The position numbers and the translations under genes are program-made. DNA of 64,000 bases from DATATV01 sp035551355 (GTDB lineage: Bacteria; Actinomycetota; Actinomycetes; Mycobacteriales; Pseudonocardiaceae). Positions 34,168-41,533 of the stretch are shown one piece after another. The notes under the pieces were generated by a model that was not told the origin of the DNA, searched no databases, and saw only the letters and a program-made list of their open reading frames with translations. The stretch is taken from positions 1-64,000 of the forward strand of contig DASZNF010000141.1 in NCBI GenBank assembly GCA_035551355.1, read 5' to 3'. Numbering within the stretch: the stretch's first letter is position 1; every line of letters begins with the position of its first letter.

Positions 34168-34215
34168 GTTCTTCCCTTTAGTCGCGGATCTCGCTTGTGT
34201 TGGCAGGAAAGGACA

Positions 34216-34320
34216 TCAGGCGACCAGCGCGCGGTCGGCCCGATCGGCGGGCGCGGCCGGCCGGTGGGCCATCCGCTCGATGTCCTCGCGCGCCAACCGG
34301 TGCAGAACCCGGAATTCCAT
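34216..34320 (-). CDS. Small 34-residue ORF behind a hairpin
   Basis: A short frame MEFRVLHRLAREDIERMAHR followed by an Ala/Asp/Arg-rich tail. The ribosome site GGGGAG lies 6 bp before the ATG, and codon use matches neighbours. It is charged, with an amphipathic helix. It lies downstream of the membrane-protein gene on the same strand. The ribosome site overlaps the 3' arm of a strong hairpin. No family recognised; too small for confident calling. Confidence 0.45.
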   Translation of the reverse strand: MEFRVLHRLAREDIERMAHRPAAPADRADRALVA

Positions 34321-34328
34321 GACGGCTC

Positions 34329-34375
34329 CCCAGGACGCCTCCCCGAACACAGCTTAGCGGGAAAGGCGTCCTGGG
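34329..34375 (-). promoter_or_regulatory. Hairpin that can sequester the ribosome site of the 34-codon ORF
   Basis: On the minus strand CCCAGGACGCCT (34375-34364) and AGGCGTCCTGGG (34340-34329) form a perfect 12-bp stem; CCCG/CGGG inside the loop can extend it. The 3' arm runs into GGGGAG, the ribosome site of the small ORF, 8 nt before its ATG. It could be an attenuator or thermometer, or simply a terminator for the membrane-protein gene. Confidence 0.5.
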
Positions 34376-34419
34376 TGCCGGATTCCGCGTTATGGGGGAA
34401 TTCCGCTGAGGTTTTTTGC

Positions 34420-35043
34420 TCAGCTGAAGCGCTGTTTGGCGAATCGGTAACGAACTTCCTTGCGGCTGACCGCGATCAGCAACGCGACCAGCACCAGGGC
34501 CTGAATGCCCTGCTCCACGCGCATCCACACCGGGTACTGCCCGGAGAGGATCAGGTAGGCGATGCCGACCAGGCCGGCGATGCAGATGTAGTACAGCCGG
34601 ATGTAGGCCCCACGGGACCCACGGCGCAGCGCGTAGGCCCGCCAGATGTAGAGCCCGGCGACCAGGACAGAGGTCACCAGCTTGGTCCACAGCGCGGTTT
34701 GCAGCGTCTTCTTCACGGTCTCGACCACGGCCGGGTCGGCGTTCGGCGGCAGATGGGCGTGCGCCAGTTGGAAGGACAGCACACTGTCCTTGAGGAACAG
34801 GGTGATGATGGTGGTCAGCACGGACAGGCCGAGGTTGACGAACATCAACACGATCACCAGGCGTAGGGCCGAATCCACCGGCGCCGCGCCCGGATTGGGC
34901 GGCATCGGCGCGGGCGGCGCGGCGGGCAGCTGCCCCGATCCGGGGTACGACCCAGTGGCCGGATAGGGCTGGTACCCGGGCGCCGGTTGGCCGCCGGGCG
35001 CGGAGTTCGGGTTGTTCTGCGGGTAGGGCTGCACGAGATGCAT
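34420..35043 (-). CDS. Small polytopic membrane protein with Pro/Tyr-rich N terminus
   Basis: A 207-residue protein. The first 60 residues are Pro/Gly/Tyr/Gln-rich (QPYPQNNPNSAPGGQPAPGY), typical of actinobacterial membrane proteins with a cytosolic low-complexity tail. Four hydrophobic helices follow: LRLVIVLMFVNLGLSVLTTI, WTKLVTSVLVAGLYIWRAYA, YIRLYYICIAGLVGIAYLIL and VEQGIQALVLVALLIAVS. The ATG at 35043 is preferred over an earlier start that adds Arg/Cys-rich codons. No family name can be given. A short GCTGAG/CTCAGC stem with a T-rich loop overlaps its stop codon. Confidence 0.8.
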   Translation of the reverse strand: MHLVQPYPQNNPNSAPGGQPAPGYQPYPATGSYPGSGQLPAAPPAPMPPNPGAAPVDSALRLVIVLMFVNLGLSVLTTIITLFLKDSVLSFQLAHAHLPPNADPAVVETVKKTLQTALWTKLVTSVLVAGLYIWRAYALRRGSRGAYIRLYYICIAGLVGIAYLILSGQYPVWMRVEQGIQALVLVALLIAVSRKEVRYRFAKQRFS

Positions 35044-35313
35044 CGAACCACGTTCGTCCGCGCGGCACGCGGGTTTTATCCGATTGCGACGACAACCCGT
35101 CCGGACCGTGCCCGGCCGGTGCACGGGCCGGGCACGCGTCGTGTCCGGGTAAATCCAGGATTGTCCGAATTCGGTTCGAGGCCGGCCCGCGGCCGCCCGC
35201 GCCTGCTACCGCGCGGCGGCCGAGGTGTTCGAGGCGATCAGCGACGCCGGGGTCGAGGAGGCGCGGGCGAAAATGGCCACGGATTAGAGTCGATCACTCA
35301 CCCCGGGTTAGGG
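35044..35313. other. Divergent intergenic region, no gene recognised
   Basis: Between the membrane protein and the SDR, about 300 bp. A frame ending at a TAG (35285-35287) reads like a helical C terminus (YRAAAEVFEAISDAGVEEAR) but has no usable start, so it may be the tail of a lost gene. The last part holds the SDR operator. Confidence 0.4.
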
Positions 35314-35329
35314 TTGATCATTCGATCAA
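35314..35329 (+). promoter_or_regulatory. Operator palindrome before the atypical SDR
   Basis: TTGATC-ATTC-GATCAA, a perfect 6-bp inverted repeat, 22 bp before the SDR ATG. A further GATCA half site lies at 35292. Probably a repressor site; no regulator gene is adjacent. Confidence 0.5.
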
Positions 35330-35350
35330 TCCGATTCGAGGACGGTGTCG

Positions 35351-36151
35351 ATGGAACTACAGTTGTCCGGTCGGCGGGCCCTGATCACCGGTGGCAGTCG
35401 CGGCATCGGCAAGGCGGTGGCCGCGGCGCTCGGTGCGGAGGGCGCCACGGTGGCCATTGCCGCCCGGTCGGCCGAACGGCTGCGCAGGGCGGCCGAGGAA
35501 CTGCACCTGGCGTCCGGGCGGCTGGTGCACGCGTTCGCGGTGGACACCGGGAACGAGGAGTCGGTGCGCGGCATGGTGGAGGCGGCGCAGCAGTCCATGG
35601 GCGGAGTGGACATCCTGGTCAACTGCGCGGCCCGACCCGGTGCGCAGACGCCGACACCGAACCTGGCCGGAATCACCGGCGAGGACTTCTTCGCCGATGT
35701 CAACGTGAAGGTGCTGGGCTACCTGCGGTGCGCGCAGGCGGTCGCGCCGGGCATGGTGGCCGCGGGGTGGGGGCGGATCATCAGCGTCAGCGGGCTGGCC
35801 GCGCGCACCACCGGTTCCATCGTCGGCTCCATCCGCAACGTCGCGGTGTCCGCGCTGACCAAGAACCTGGCTGACGAGTTGGGCCCGCAGGGGGTCAACG
35901 TGACGGCCGTGCACCCCGGCCTGACCCGCACCGAAGCCACCGACGGCGTCCTGGCCGCGCGGGCGGCGCGCGACGGGGTGGAGCGGGAGGAGGCCGAACG
36001 GAAACTGTCCGGCGGCAGCACCATCGGCCGGATGGTGGACGCGAGCGAGGTCGCGCAGCTGATCACGTTCCTGGCCTCGCCGTTGAGCGTGGCGATCAAT
36101 GGTGAGTCGATCGCGTGTGGCGGCGGGACGCCGGGCGTCATCCACTACTGA
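35351..36151 (+). CDS. Atypical short-chain dehydrogenase lacking Tyr/Lys pair
   Basis: A 266-residue SDR with a normal cofactor site (LITGGSRGIGKAVAAALGAE; NCAARPG in place of NNAG). The catalytic tetrad is not normal: aligning LTKNLADEL with the usual helix puts Gly159 at the Tyr and Asn163 at the Lys position, while Ser145/Ser147 (IISVSG) is kept. Similar Arg-Asn variants form a divergent actinobacterial subfamily. It may use another general acid or be a non-catalytic binding protein. The ATG is used; a GTG six bases earlier is possible. Confidence 0.85.
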   Translation: MELQLSGRRALITGGSRGIGKAVAAALGAEGATVAIAARSAERLRRAAEELHLASGRLVHAFAVDTGNEESVRGMVEAAQQSMGGVDILVNCAARPGAQTPTPNLAGITGEDFFADVNVKVLGYLRCAQAVAPGMVAAGWGRIISVSGLAARTTGSIVGSIRNVAVSALTKNLADELGPQGVNVTAVHPGLTRTEATDGVLAARAARDGVEREEAERKLSGGSTIGRMVDASEVAQLITFLASPLSVAINGESIACGGGTPGVIHY

Positions 36152-36306
36152 GGCTCAGGCGGCTACCAGTCAACTTGACCATGCTCTCCTGCTCCATTCG
36201 CCCGACGAGGTTGATCATCGCGCCGATCCGGTGGGACCCGCCGCGCCCGCCGCACCCGCCATGCGCCATCGTGTCCGGGATGAGCTGAGCGCATGGGGAG
36301 GCGCGC

Positions 36307-37611
36307 GTGAAGGAGGCCCACGAGGTCGACAGGGTCCACGAGGTCGACCAGGTCCACGACCGGTCCCGGGTTCTGCTGGTGGTATCGCAGCTGCTGGTGC
36401 TGGTCCCGCTGCTCACCTCGATCACCGGCGGTCGCCTCCGGTTTCCGGCCTACCGGGTCGATCTGGACGTCTACCGCCTCGGTTCGAGCGTGCTGTTGCA
36501 CGGGGGCGATCTCTACGGCGCGCTGCCGCCGACCCAGGACGGCCAGGAACTGCTGTTCACCTACCCGCCGTTCGCGGCGATCCTGCTCAGCCCGCTCGCC
36601 GTCCTACCGTACTGGATGGCCTGCCTGGTCATGACCGAGCTCACCGTCGGGCTGCTCGCGGTGGTGCTGTTCGTGGTGCTGCGCGCGCTGGGGGTGCTGC
36701 CGGAAGGACCCCGTCGGTGGCTGGTGTTCGGTGGGCTGTTGCTGGCCACGGAGGCGTGCGAGCCGGTGTTGCGCACGATCTATGCCGGTCAGGTCGACGT
36801 GCTGCTGCTGGCGCTGGTGGTGTGTGACGTGCTGATCGACACGCCGCGGTGGCCGCGGGGCGCGCTGATCGGGATCGCGGCGGCGCTGAAACTGACTCCG
36901 GCGATCTTCATCCTCTATTTCCTGCTGCGCCGCGACCGGCGGGCCGCGATCACCGCGGGGGCGTCGTTCGCGGCCGCCACCACCATCGGCTTTCTGTTGG
37001 CCCACAATGATTCGGTGCGGTACTGGACCAGCGCGGTGTTCAATGACGGCCGGGTCGGCGGGCCCGGTTATGCCGGGGACCAGTCACTTTTGGGCGTGCT
37101 GACCCGGTTCGGCGTGGCCGCGCCGGAGCGCACCTTGCTCTGGCTGGCGCTGGCCGGGCTGACCGTCGCGGTCACGGTGCTGGGCATGCGCCGCGCCCTC
37201 GCCGCCGATCGCACCACGGTGGCACTGGGGCTCAACGCGTTGTGCGGACTGCTGATCTCGCCGATCTCCTGGACCCACCACTGGGTGTGGATCGTCGTCG
37301 TGCTCCCCGGCTGGGCGGTGCTGGCCTGGCGCACCGGCCGTCGGCTGCCCGGCGCGCTGGCCTGCGGCGCGGCCGGGATTTTCCTGCTCGGGCCGCAGTG
37401 GTGGTGGCCGCGCGGCAACGGCGCGGAGCTGCGCTGGACGCTGCCGCAACAACTCTCCGGCAATGCGTATGTCTACTGTGGAGCGTTGTTCCTGCTGGCC
37501 GCGGCGTTCGGCGCGGCCGACGCGACGCCGGCCGGGTGGCGACCGGACGGCGCGGTGGCCGCCCTGTCCGGGCCGGCGCTGATCGGTCCGACCGGCGTCG
37601 GCCCTCCTTAG
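36307..37611 (+). CDS. GT87-type polyprenol-phosphate mannosyltransferase (DUF2029)
   Basis: A 434-residue polytopic membrane protein with about ten helices. GT87 features are VDLDVYRLGSSVLLHGGDLY (with the Asp in the first periplasmic loop), FTYPPFAAILLSPLAVLPYW, KLTPAIFILYFLLRRD, DQSLLGVLTRF and ISPISWTHHWVW. These enzymes, like PimE, transfer mannose from polyprenyl-phosphate to cell-envelope lipids on the outer face. GTG start behind GGGGAGG. The first 20 codons contain an 18-bp tandem repeat encoding EVDRVH-EVDQVH. Confidence 0.9.
   Translation: MKEAHEVDRVHEVDQVHDRSRVLLVVSQLLVLVPLLTSITGGRLRFPAYRVDLDVYRLGSSVLLHGGDLYGALPPTQDGQELLFTYPPFAAILLSPLAVLPYWMACLVMTELTVGLLAVVLFVVLRALGVLPEGPRRWLVFGGLLLATEACEPVLRTIYAGQVDVLLLALVVCDVLIDTPRWPRGALIGIAAALKLTPAIFILYFLLRRDRRAAITAGASFAAATTIGFLLAHNDSVRYWTSAVFNDGRVGGPGYAGDQSLLGVLTRFGVAAPERTLLWLALAGLTVAVTVLGMRRALAADRTTVALGLNALCGLLISPISWTHHWVWIVVVLPGWAVLAWRTGRRLPGALACGAAGIFLLGPQWWWPRGNGAELRWTLPQQLSGNAYVYCGALFLLAAAFGAADATPAGWRPDGAVAALSGPALIGPTGVGPP
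36322..36357 (+). repeat. 18-bp tandem repeat in the GT87 gene start
   Basis: GAGGTCGACAGGGTCCAC is followed directly by GAGGTCGACCAGGTCCAC. Two bases differ. It encodes the charged N-terminal EVD(R/Q)VH repeat before the first membrane helix. Confidence 0.8.
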
Positions 37612-37615
37612 GCAA

Positions 37616-37810
37616 CCATTACCGGGCCTGGTCGCGCTGGTGGTGGCGGTCAGCCTGGCCGGGCTGGCGCTGTTCGCGGTGGGCGCCACGCTCGGCCTGC
37701 TCAACGGGCGGGCCGCGATGCGCTCGGGGCTGCGGCAGCTGGCCGCGGGCGGGGTGGCCGCGATCGCGGTGTTCGGCGTCGGCCACCTCATCGGCGCCGC
37801 GGTCACCTGA
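37616..37810 (+). pseudogene. VIT1/CCC1-family transporter, C-terminal remnant
   Basis: The plus strand reads PGLVALVVAVSLAGLALFAV, GATLGLLNGRAAMRSGLRQL and AAGGVAAIAVFGVGHLIG before a TGA at 37808-37810. This is the last helix pair of a vacuolar-iron-transporter-like protein, including the conserved NGR-x-A-x-R-S-G-x-R-Q-L segment. No start codon or preceding domain remains; the frame begins in the stop region of the GT87 gene. Clear truncation remnant. Confidence 0.7.
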
Positions 37811-37820
37811 GCCTCCGGCG

Positions 37821-37973
37821 TCAGGCCGGGGCGGCGGCGCGGCGTATCCGCAGGTTGCCGGTGAAGTCCCGGGTGCCGGTCAGGCCGCCGTACAGCAGCA
37901 TCACCGGATCACCGGTGCCGCGCTCGTCGTACCACTGCCGGATACCGCCCGCCTCGACGTGGTCGGCCAGGTC
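37821..37973 (-). pseudogene. Alpha/beta hydrolase N-terminal remnant
   Basis: The minus strand gives DHVEAGGIRQWYDERGTGDP, then VMLLYGGLTGTRDFTGNL and a stop after about 12 unrelated residues. This matches the first 40 residues of an alpha/beta hydrolase (usual form WYDERGxGDPVVLLHGGLT); the oxyanion His has become Tyr. The nucleophile and the rest are missing, as is a proper start codon. It abuts the transporter remnant, so the spot has lost at least two genes. Confidence 0.65.
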
Positions 37974-38189
37974 CGTTCCCCTCGCTCTCGTGCGCGTCGA
38001 GGCTGCTCCGGCCGCCCGACGGTTTCGCTGTGAACGAGTGAACAAGGGGTCGGCAATTCGACGCATGAATTCGTGCACAACTGGGTACGGGCGTTTTCCG
38101 TGCGATTCGAGCGGTGCATTTTAAGTGAGGCTTAGCTCGGGCTTTCGGGTTGTCGAGCGATCTTCGTTGACAATTGACTATGCCCCATT

Positions 38190-38203
38190 GTGGTCTAGAC
38201 CAC
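38190..38203 (+). promoter_or_regulatory. DasR-responsive element (dre) upstream of first GH18 chitinase
   Basis: GTGGTCTAGACCAC, a perfect palindrome containing the dre core TGGTCTAGACCA. It sits 4 bp before a TATAGT -10-like box (38207-38212) and 45 bp before the ATG, so binding would block transcription. DasR is the GntR/HutC-type GlcNAc-metabolism repressor of actinomycetes. Confidence 0.88.
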
Positions 38204-38247
38204 GCCTATAGTCACCGGCACAACCGTACGCGAGAAAGGACATTCGG

Positions 38248-39279
38248 ATGCGGCATGCTCGAGCATTACTGGCATCTCTTGGCGCCTTTGTCGCCGTCCT
38301 GGCCGTCGTGCTGGTGACCACCAGTCCGGCCTCCGCGCAGCACTCCACCGGCAGCGACGCCGCAGCGCCCGCCGACTCCTCCGGGCTGCCCGCGCACGTG
38401 CTGGACGGCTACTGGCAGGACTTCACCAACGGCGCGCCCGCGATGAAGCTGGCCGACGTGCCCACCAGCTACAATCTGGTGTCGGTGGCGTTCGGCACCG
38501 CGACCACCACGCCCGGCGAGGTCGCGTTCAGCCTGGACTCGGGCCTGTCCTCGGCCCTGGGCGGCTACACCGACGCGCAGTTCACCTCGGACATCTCGAC
38601 CATGCACTCGCGCGGTCAGAAGGTGATCCTCTCGGTCGGCGGCCAGAACGGCGCGATCAGCGTCACCGACGCCACCAGCGCGAACAACTTCGCCAGCAGC
38701 GTCTACGCGCTGATGCAAAAGTACGGCTTCGACGGCGTGGACATCGACCTGGAGAACGGCCTGAACCCGACCTACATGGCGCAGGCGCTGCAGACGCTGT
38801 CCTCGGACGCCGGGTCGGGCCTGATCATCACGCTGGCCCCGCAGACAGTGGATGTGCAGTCCACCCAGAGCGACTACCTTGCGCTGGCGCTGAACATCAA
38901 GAGCATCCTGACCATGCTCAACACCCAGTACTACAACTCGGGCACCATGAACGGCTGCGACGGCAACGTGTACAGCGAGGGCAGCGAGAACTTCCTGACC
39001 GCGCTGGCCTGCATCCAGTTGCAGGGCGGTCTGGCCGGCAGCCAGGTCGGCCTCGGCCTGCCCGCGTCCTCCTCGGCGGCGGGCAGCGGTTACACCGATC
39101 CGGGCACCGTGAACAACGCCCTGGACTGCCTGGCCTCGGGCACCAACTGCGGCAGTTTCGTGCCCTCGGCCAAGTACCCGGACATCCGGGGCGCGATGAC
39201 CTGGTCGATCAACTGGGACAACGCCAACGGCTACGCCTTCGCCAACTCGGTGTCGGCGCACCTGGGCTCGCTGGGCTGA
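38248..39279 (+). CDS. Secreted chitinase, GH18
   Basis: A 343-residue secreted enzyme that cleaves chitin by the substrate-assisted GH18 mechanism. The signal peptide MRHARALLASLGAFVAVLAV ends near TSPASAQ. The catalytic DxxDxDxE motif is complete at residues 162-169 (FDGVDIDLEN, Glu169 as acid). Other GH18 signs are KVILSVGGQNG (strand 3) and GAMTWSINWDN (strand 8). No carbohydrate-binding module. AGAAAGGA precedes the ATG. A perfect dre upstream implies induction by chitin products through DasR. Confidence 0.94.
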   Translation: MRHARALLASLGAFVAVLAVVLVTTSPASAQHSTGSDAAAPADSSGLPAHVLDGYWQDFTNGAPAMKLADVPTSYNLVSVAFGTATTTPGEVAFSLDSGLSSALGGYTDAQFTSDISTMHSRGQKVILSVGGQNGAISVTDATSANNFASSVYALMQKYGFDGVDIDLENGLNPTYMAQALQTLSSDAGSGLIITLAPQTVDVQSTQSDYLALALNIKSILTMLNTQYYNSGTMNGCDGNVYSEGSENFLTALACIQLQGGLAGSQVGLGLPASSSAAGSGYTDPGTVNNALDCLASGTNCGSFVPSAKYPDIRGAMTWSINWDNANGYAFANSVSAHLGSLG

Positions 39280-39286
39280 ACACACC

Positions 39287-39318
39287 GGCGCCCGGGTCCA
39301 GTACAGGACCCGGGCGCC
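39287..39318. terminator. Bidirectional hairpin between chitinase and L36
   Basis: GGCGCCCGGGTCC (39287-39299) and GGACCCGGGCGCC (39306-39318) form a perfect 13-bp stem with loop AGTACA, located between the convergent chitinase and L36 stop codons. It can serve both. Confidence 0.75.
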
Positions 39319-39331
39319 AGGCGTTCCCCGG

Positions 39332-39454
39332 TCAGCCCTGGCGGGCCTTGGACCTCGGGTCCCGGCGGTTGAGCACGAACACCCGCTTGCCCCGGCGCAC
39401 CACCTGAGCACCCGGCTTCGCGGTCAACGAGCGAAGCGACGTGCGCACCTTCAT
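39332..39454 (-). CDS. ykgO: Type B 50S ribosomal protein L36 (zinc-independent paralogue)
   Basis: A 40-residue basic protein MKVRTSLRSLTAKPGAQVVR followed by RGKRVFVLNRRDPRSKARQG. It is L36 of the C-minus type: the positions that hold Cys-Cys...Cys-His in standard L36 are non-Cys, so no zinc is bound. AAGGAGG lies 7 bp before the ATG. Such paralogues usually replace the zinc-containing L36 under zinc limitation and are Zur-regulated; no clear Zur box is visible here. Convergent with the chitinase gene. Confidence 0.93.
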   Translation of the reverse strand: MKVRTSLRSLTAKPGAQVVRRGKRVFVLNRRDPRSKARQG

Positions 39455-39563
39455 CTGCCGCCTCCTTGGCTTCTCCGCCGCCCGGCCTGGGCGGCGCATC
39501 CTCGTCAACAGCGGCGCGGGCCCCGGCATTCCCCGGTCGACGGCCGGGCGGGGTGCGCGAATG

Positions 39564-39589
39564 TGCTCGATTGCGACGTTGATCGAGCA
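39564..39589 (+). promoter_or_regulatory. Inverted repeat upstream of PfkB-aldolase operon
   Basis: TGCTCGAT (39564-39571) and ATCGAGCA (39582-39589), perfect 8-bp arms 10 bp apart, 26 bp before the kinase GTG. Possible operator for a sugar-phosphate-sensing repressor; it is not a dre. Confidence 0.45.
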
Positions 39590-39615
39590 GGATCACGCAG
39601 CTAGAGTGTGCGATC

Positions 39616-40536
39616 GTGATCCTGACCGTCACCCTCAACCCGGCCTGGGACGTGACGTATCCGGTGGCCACCCTGCGGCCGGGCGACACCGTGCGGACCG
39701 GGCCGGTGTCCGGCCGGGCGGGTGGCAAGGGCGTCAACGTGGCCCGGGTGCTGCACCAGCTCGGCCACGCCACGCTGGCCACCGGCCCGCTCGGCGGTCC
39801 GCTGGCCGGGGAGTTCCGCGCCGAACTGGACCGGGCCGACCTCGGACACGAGTTCGTCGGGGTGGCCGCGCCGACCCGGAGCACGGTCACCGTGGTGGAG
39901 GCCGACGGGCGGGCCACCGTGCTGGCCGAGCCCGGCCCGGACCTGGCCGAGAGCTGGCCCGTGCTGCTGGCCCGGCTGGAGGAGCAGATCGCGCGAGCGG
40001 AGCTGGTGGTGCTGGCCGGCTCGCTGCCGGCGGGTCTGCCGCCGGACACCTACGGCGTGCTGGTCGACCTCGCACGTCGCCGTGCTGTCATGTCCATTGT
40101 GGACTCCGGTGGCGATGCGCTGCGACACGCGGTGGCGGCCGGGCCCGATCTGGTCAAGCCCAACCGCGAGGAGCTACGGGCCGCCACCGGTTCCGAGTCC
40201 ATTGTGGATGGTATGTGTGCGTTGCTTGGCGCCGGGGCGCGACGCGTCGTGGTGTCGGCCGGGCCGGACGGTCTGGTCGGCGCGACGGAAACCCAGTGCT
40301 GGCAGGCGAAACCGGCACCGCTGGCCGCGGTCAACGCCACCGGCGCGGGCGATGCCGCGGTGGCCGCGCTCGCCGTCGGGCTGCTGGCCGAGGACGACTG
40401 GCCGGAGTTGTTGCGCCGCGCGGTCGCCTGGTCGGCCGCGGCCGTGCTGGAACCGCTGGCCGGAACCGTCGCCGTCCACCGGCTGGCCGAGTTGGCCGAC
40501 ACCACCTACATCACCGAGGAGCGCCCCGCATGCTGA
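39616..40536 (+). CDS. PfkB-family sugar-phosphate kinase (1-phosphofructokinase type)
   Basis: A 306-residue kinase of the FruK/LacC branch. The N terminus MILTVTLNPAWDVTYPV is the classical 1-PFK/tagatose-6-P kinase opening; GRAGGKGVNVARVLHQLG is the sugar-binding signature, and NATGAGDAAVAAL holds the catalytic base Asp246 and anion hole. It phosphorylates fructose-1-P or tagatose-6-P using ATP. GTG start. Its last 7 bp overlap the class II aldolase gene, which would cleave the bisphosphate product, forming a two-step module. Exact sugar is undetermined. Confidence 0.9.
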   Translation: MILTVTLNPAWDVTYPVATLRPGDTVRTGPVSGRAGGKGVNVARVLHQLGHATLATGPLGGPLAGEFRAELDRADLGHEFVGVAAPTRSTVTVVEADGRATVLAEPGPDLAESWPVLLARLEEQIARAELVVLAGSLPAGLPPDTYGVLVDLARRRAVMSIVDSGGDALRHAVAAGPDLVKPNREELRAATGSESIVDGMCALLGAGARRVVVSAGPDGLVGATETQCWQAKPAPLAAVNATGAGDAAVAALAVGLLAEDDWPELLRRAVAWSAAAVLEPLAGTVAVHRLAELADTTYITEERPAC

Positions 40537-41363
40537 CCCCGACCGCCGAACTGGTGCACGCCGCCCAGGCCGCGAACTCGGCGGTGGCCGCGTTCAACGT
40601 GATCACCGTGGAGCACGCCGAAGCCATCGCCGAGGCGGCGGAGACCACCGGCCATCCGGTGATCCTGCAGCTGAGCCAGAACGCGGTGGCCTATCACCGG
40701 GGCGCGGCCGCGATCGCCGCCGCCTGCCGGGAAATCGCCCGCACCAGCACCGCCGCGCTGGCCCTGCATCTGGATCATGTGGAGGATGTCGAACTGCTCC
40801 ACCAGGCGGCCGATCTCGGGGTCGGCTCGGTGATGTTCGACGCGTCCACGTTGCCGGAGAGGGAAAACATCGCGGCCACCCGGGCGGCGGCCGACTGGGC
40901 GCACCGGCACGGCCTGTGGGTGGAGGCCGAACTGGGCGAGATCGGCGGCAAGAGCTCGGCCCATACCCCGGGCGTGCGTACCGATCCGGCCGAGGCGAGC
41001 CGGTTCGTCGCCGCCACCGGGGTGGACGGGCTGGCTGTGGCGGTCGGGTCCAGTCACGCCATGGTGCAACGACGGGCCGAATTGGACCTGGAGCTGATCG
41101 ACCGGTTGCACGCGGCGGTGCTGGTTCCGTTGGTGCTGCACGGTTCCTCCGGAGTTCCGGACGAGACGCTGCGCGCGGCCGTGTCGCATGGCATGGTGAA
41201 GATCAATGTCGGTACGCTGCTCAACATCGCGTTCACCGGCGCGGTTCGCGCGGCCTTGACGCAGCGCCCGGAACTGGTCGATCCCCGGCGCTATCTCGGC
41301 CCGGCCCGCACCGCGACGGCCGAGGTGGTCGCCCAGGCCATCCGGGTGATCTCGGAGCTCTAG
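40530..41363 (+). CDS. Class II (zinc) ketose-bisphosphate aldolase
   Basis: A 277-residue TIM barrel of the FbaA/GatY/KbaY family. Zinc and catalytic residues are visible: ALHLDHVED (His80, Asp82, His83), VEAELGEIGG (Glu134), AVGSSHAM (His176) and LVLHGSSGVP (His204), followed by ISV-like MVKINVGTLLN. It cleaves fructose- or tagatose-1,6-bisphosphate to triose phosphates. Translationally coupled to the PfkB kinase. Lying between two DasR-type chitinase genes, the pair may drain sugar phosphates from amino-sugar catabolism, though it has no dre of its own. Confidence 0.92.
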   Translation: MLTPTAELVHAAQAANSAVAAFNVITVEHAEAIAEAAETTGHPVILQLSQNAVAYHRGAAAIAAACREIARTSTAALALHLDHVEDVELLHQAADLGVGSVMFDASTLPERENIAATRAAADWAHRHGLWVEAELGEIGGKSSAHTPGVRTDPAEASRFVAATGVDGLAVAVGSSHAMVQRRAELDLELIDRLHAAVLVPLVLHGSSGVPDETLRAAVSHGMVKINVGTLLNIAFTGAVRAALTQRPELVDPRRYLGPARTATAEVVAQAIRVISEL

Positions 41364-41479
41364 GGAGCAGAACTGATGGTGTCCCGACGCGGCCGGGCGC
41401 CACGACCGACTTTCCAAACCAAATTTAACGCCGCCTTATGACATTGCGTTCACCGTTGACGTTGCTTGACTTCCCGTAA

Positions 41480-41491
41480 TGGTCTAGTCCA
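41480..41491 (+). promoter_or_regulatory. DasR-responsive element (dre) upstream of second GH18 chitinase
   Basis: TGGTCTAGTCCA matches the dre core with one change from perfect symmetry, 43 bp before the probable TTG start. Same position relative to the gene as the other two chitinase dre sites. Confidence 0.8.
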
Positions 41492-41533
41492 CTTTGGGAG
41501 GTAGTGGACCATCCCATGACGGGAGGAAGAACG

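Noticed and set aside
35162..35287. Helical C-terminus-like frame before the SDR
   Set aside because: No plausible start; may be the tail of a lost gene but the evidence is too thin for a feature.
36322..36357. Tandem repeat considered as part of a CRISPR or iteron array
   Set aside because: Only two contiguous units without spacers, inside a coding region.
36138..36425. 95-codon minus-strand frame around the GT87 start
   Set aside because: Overlaps the GT87 gene, and its Val/Asp repeats are the antisense of the 18-bp tandem repeat.
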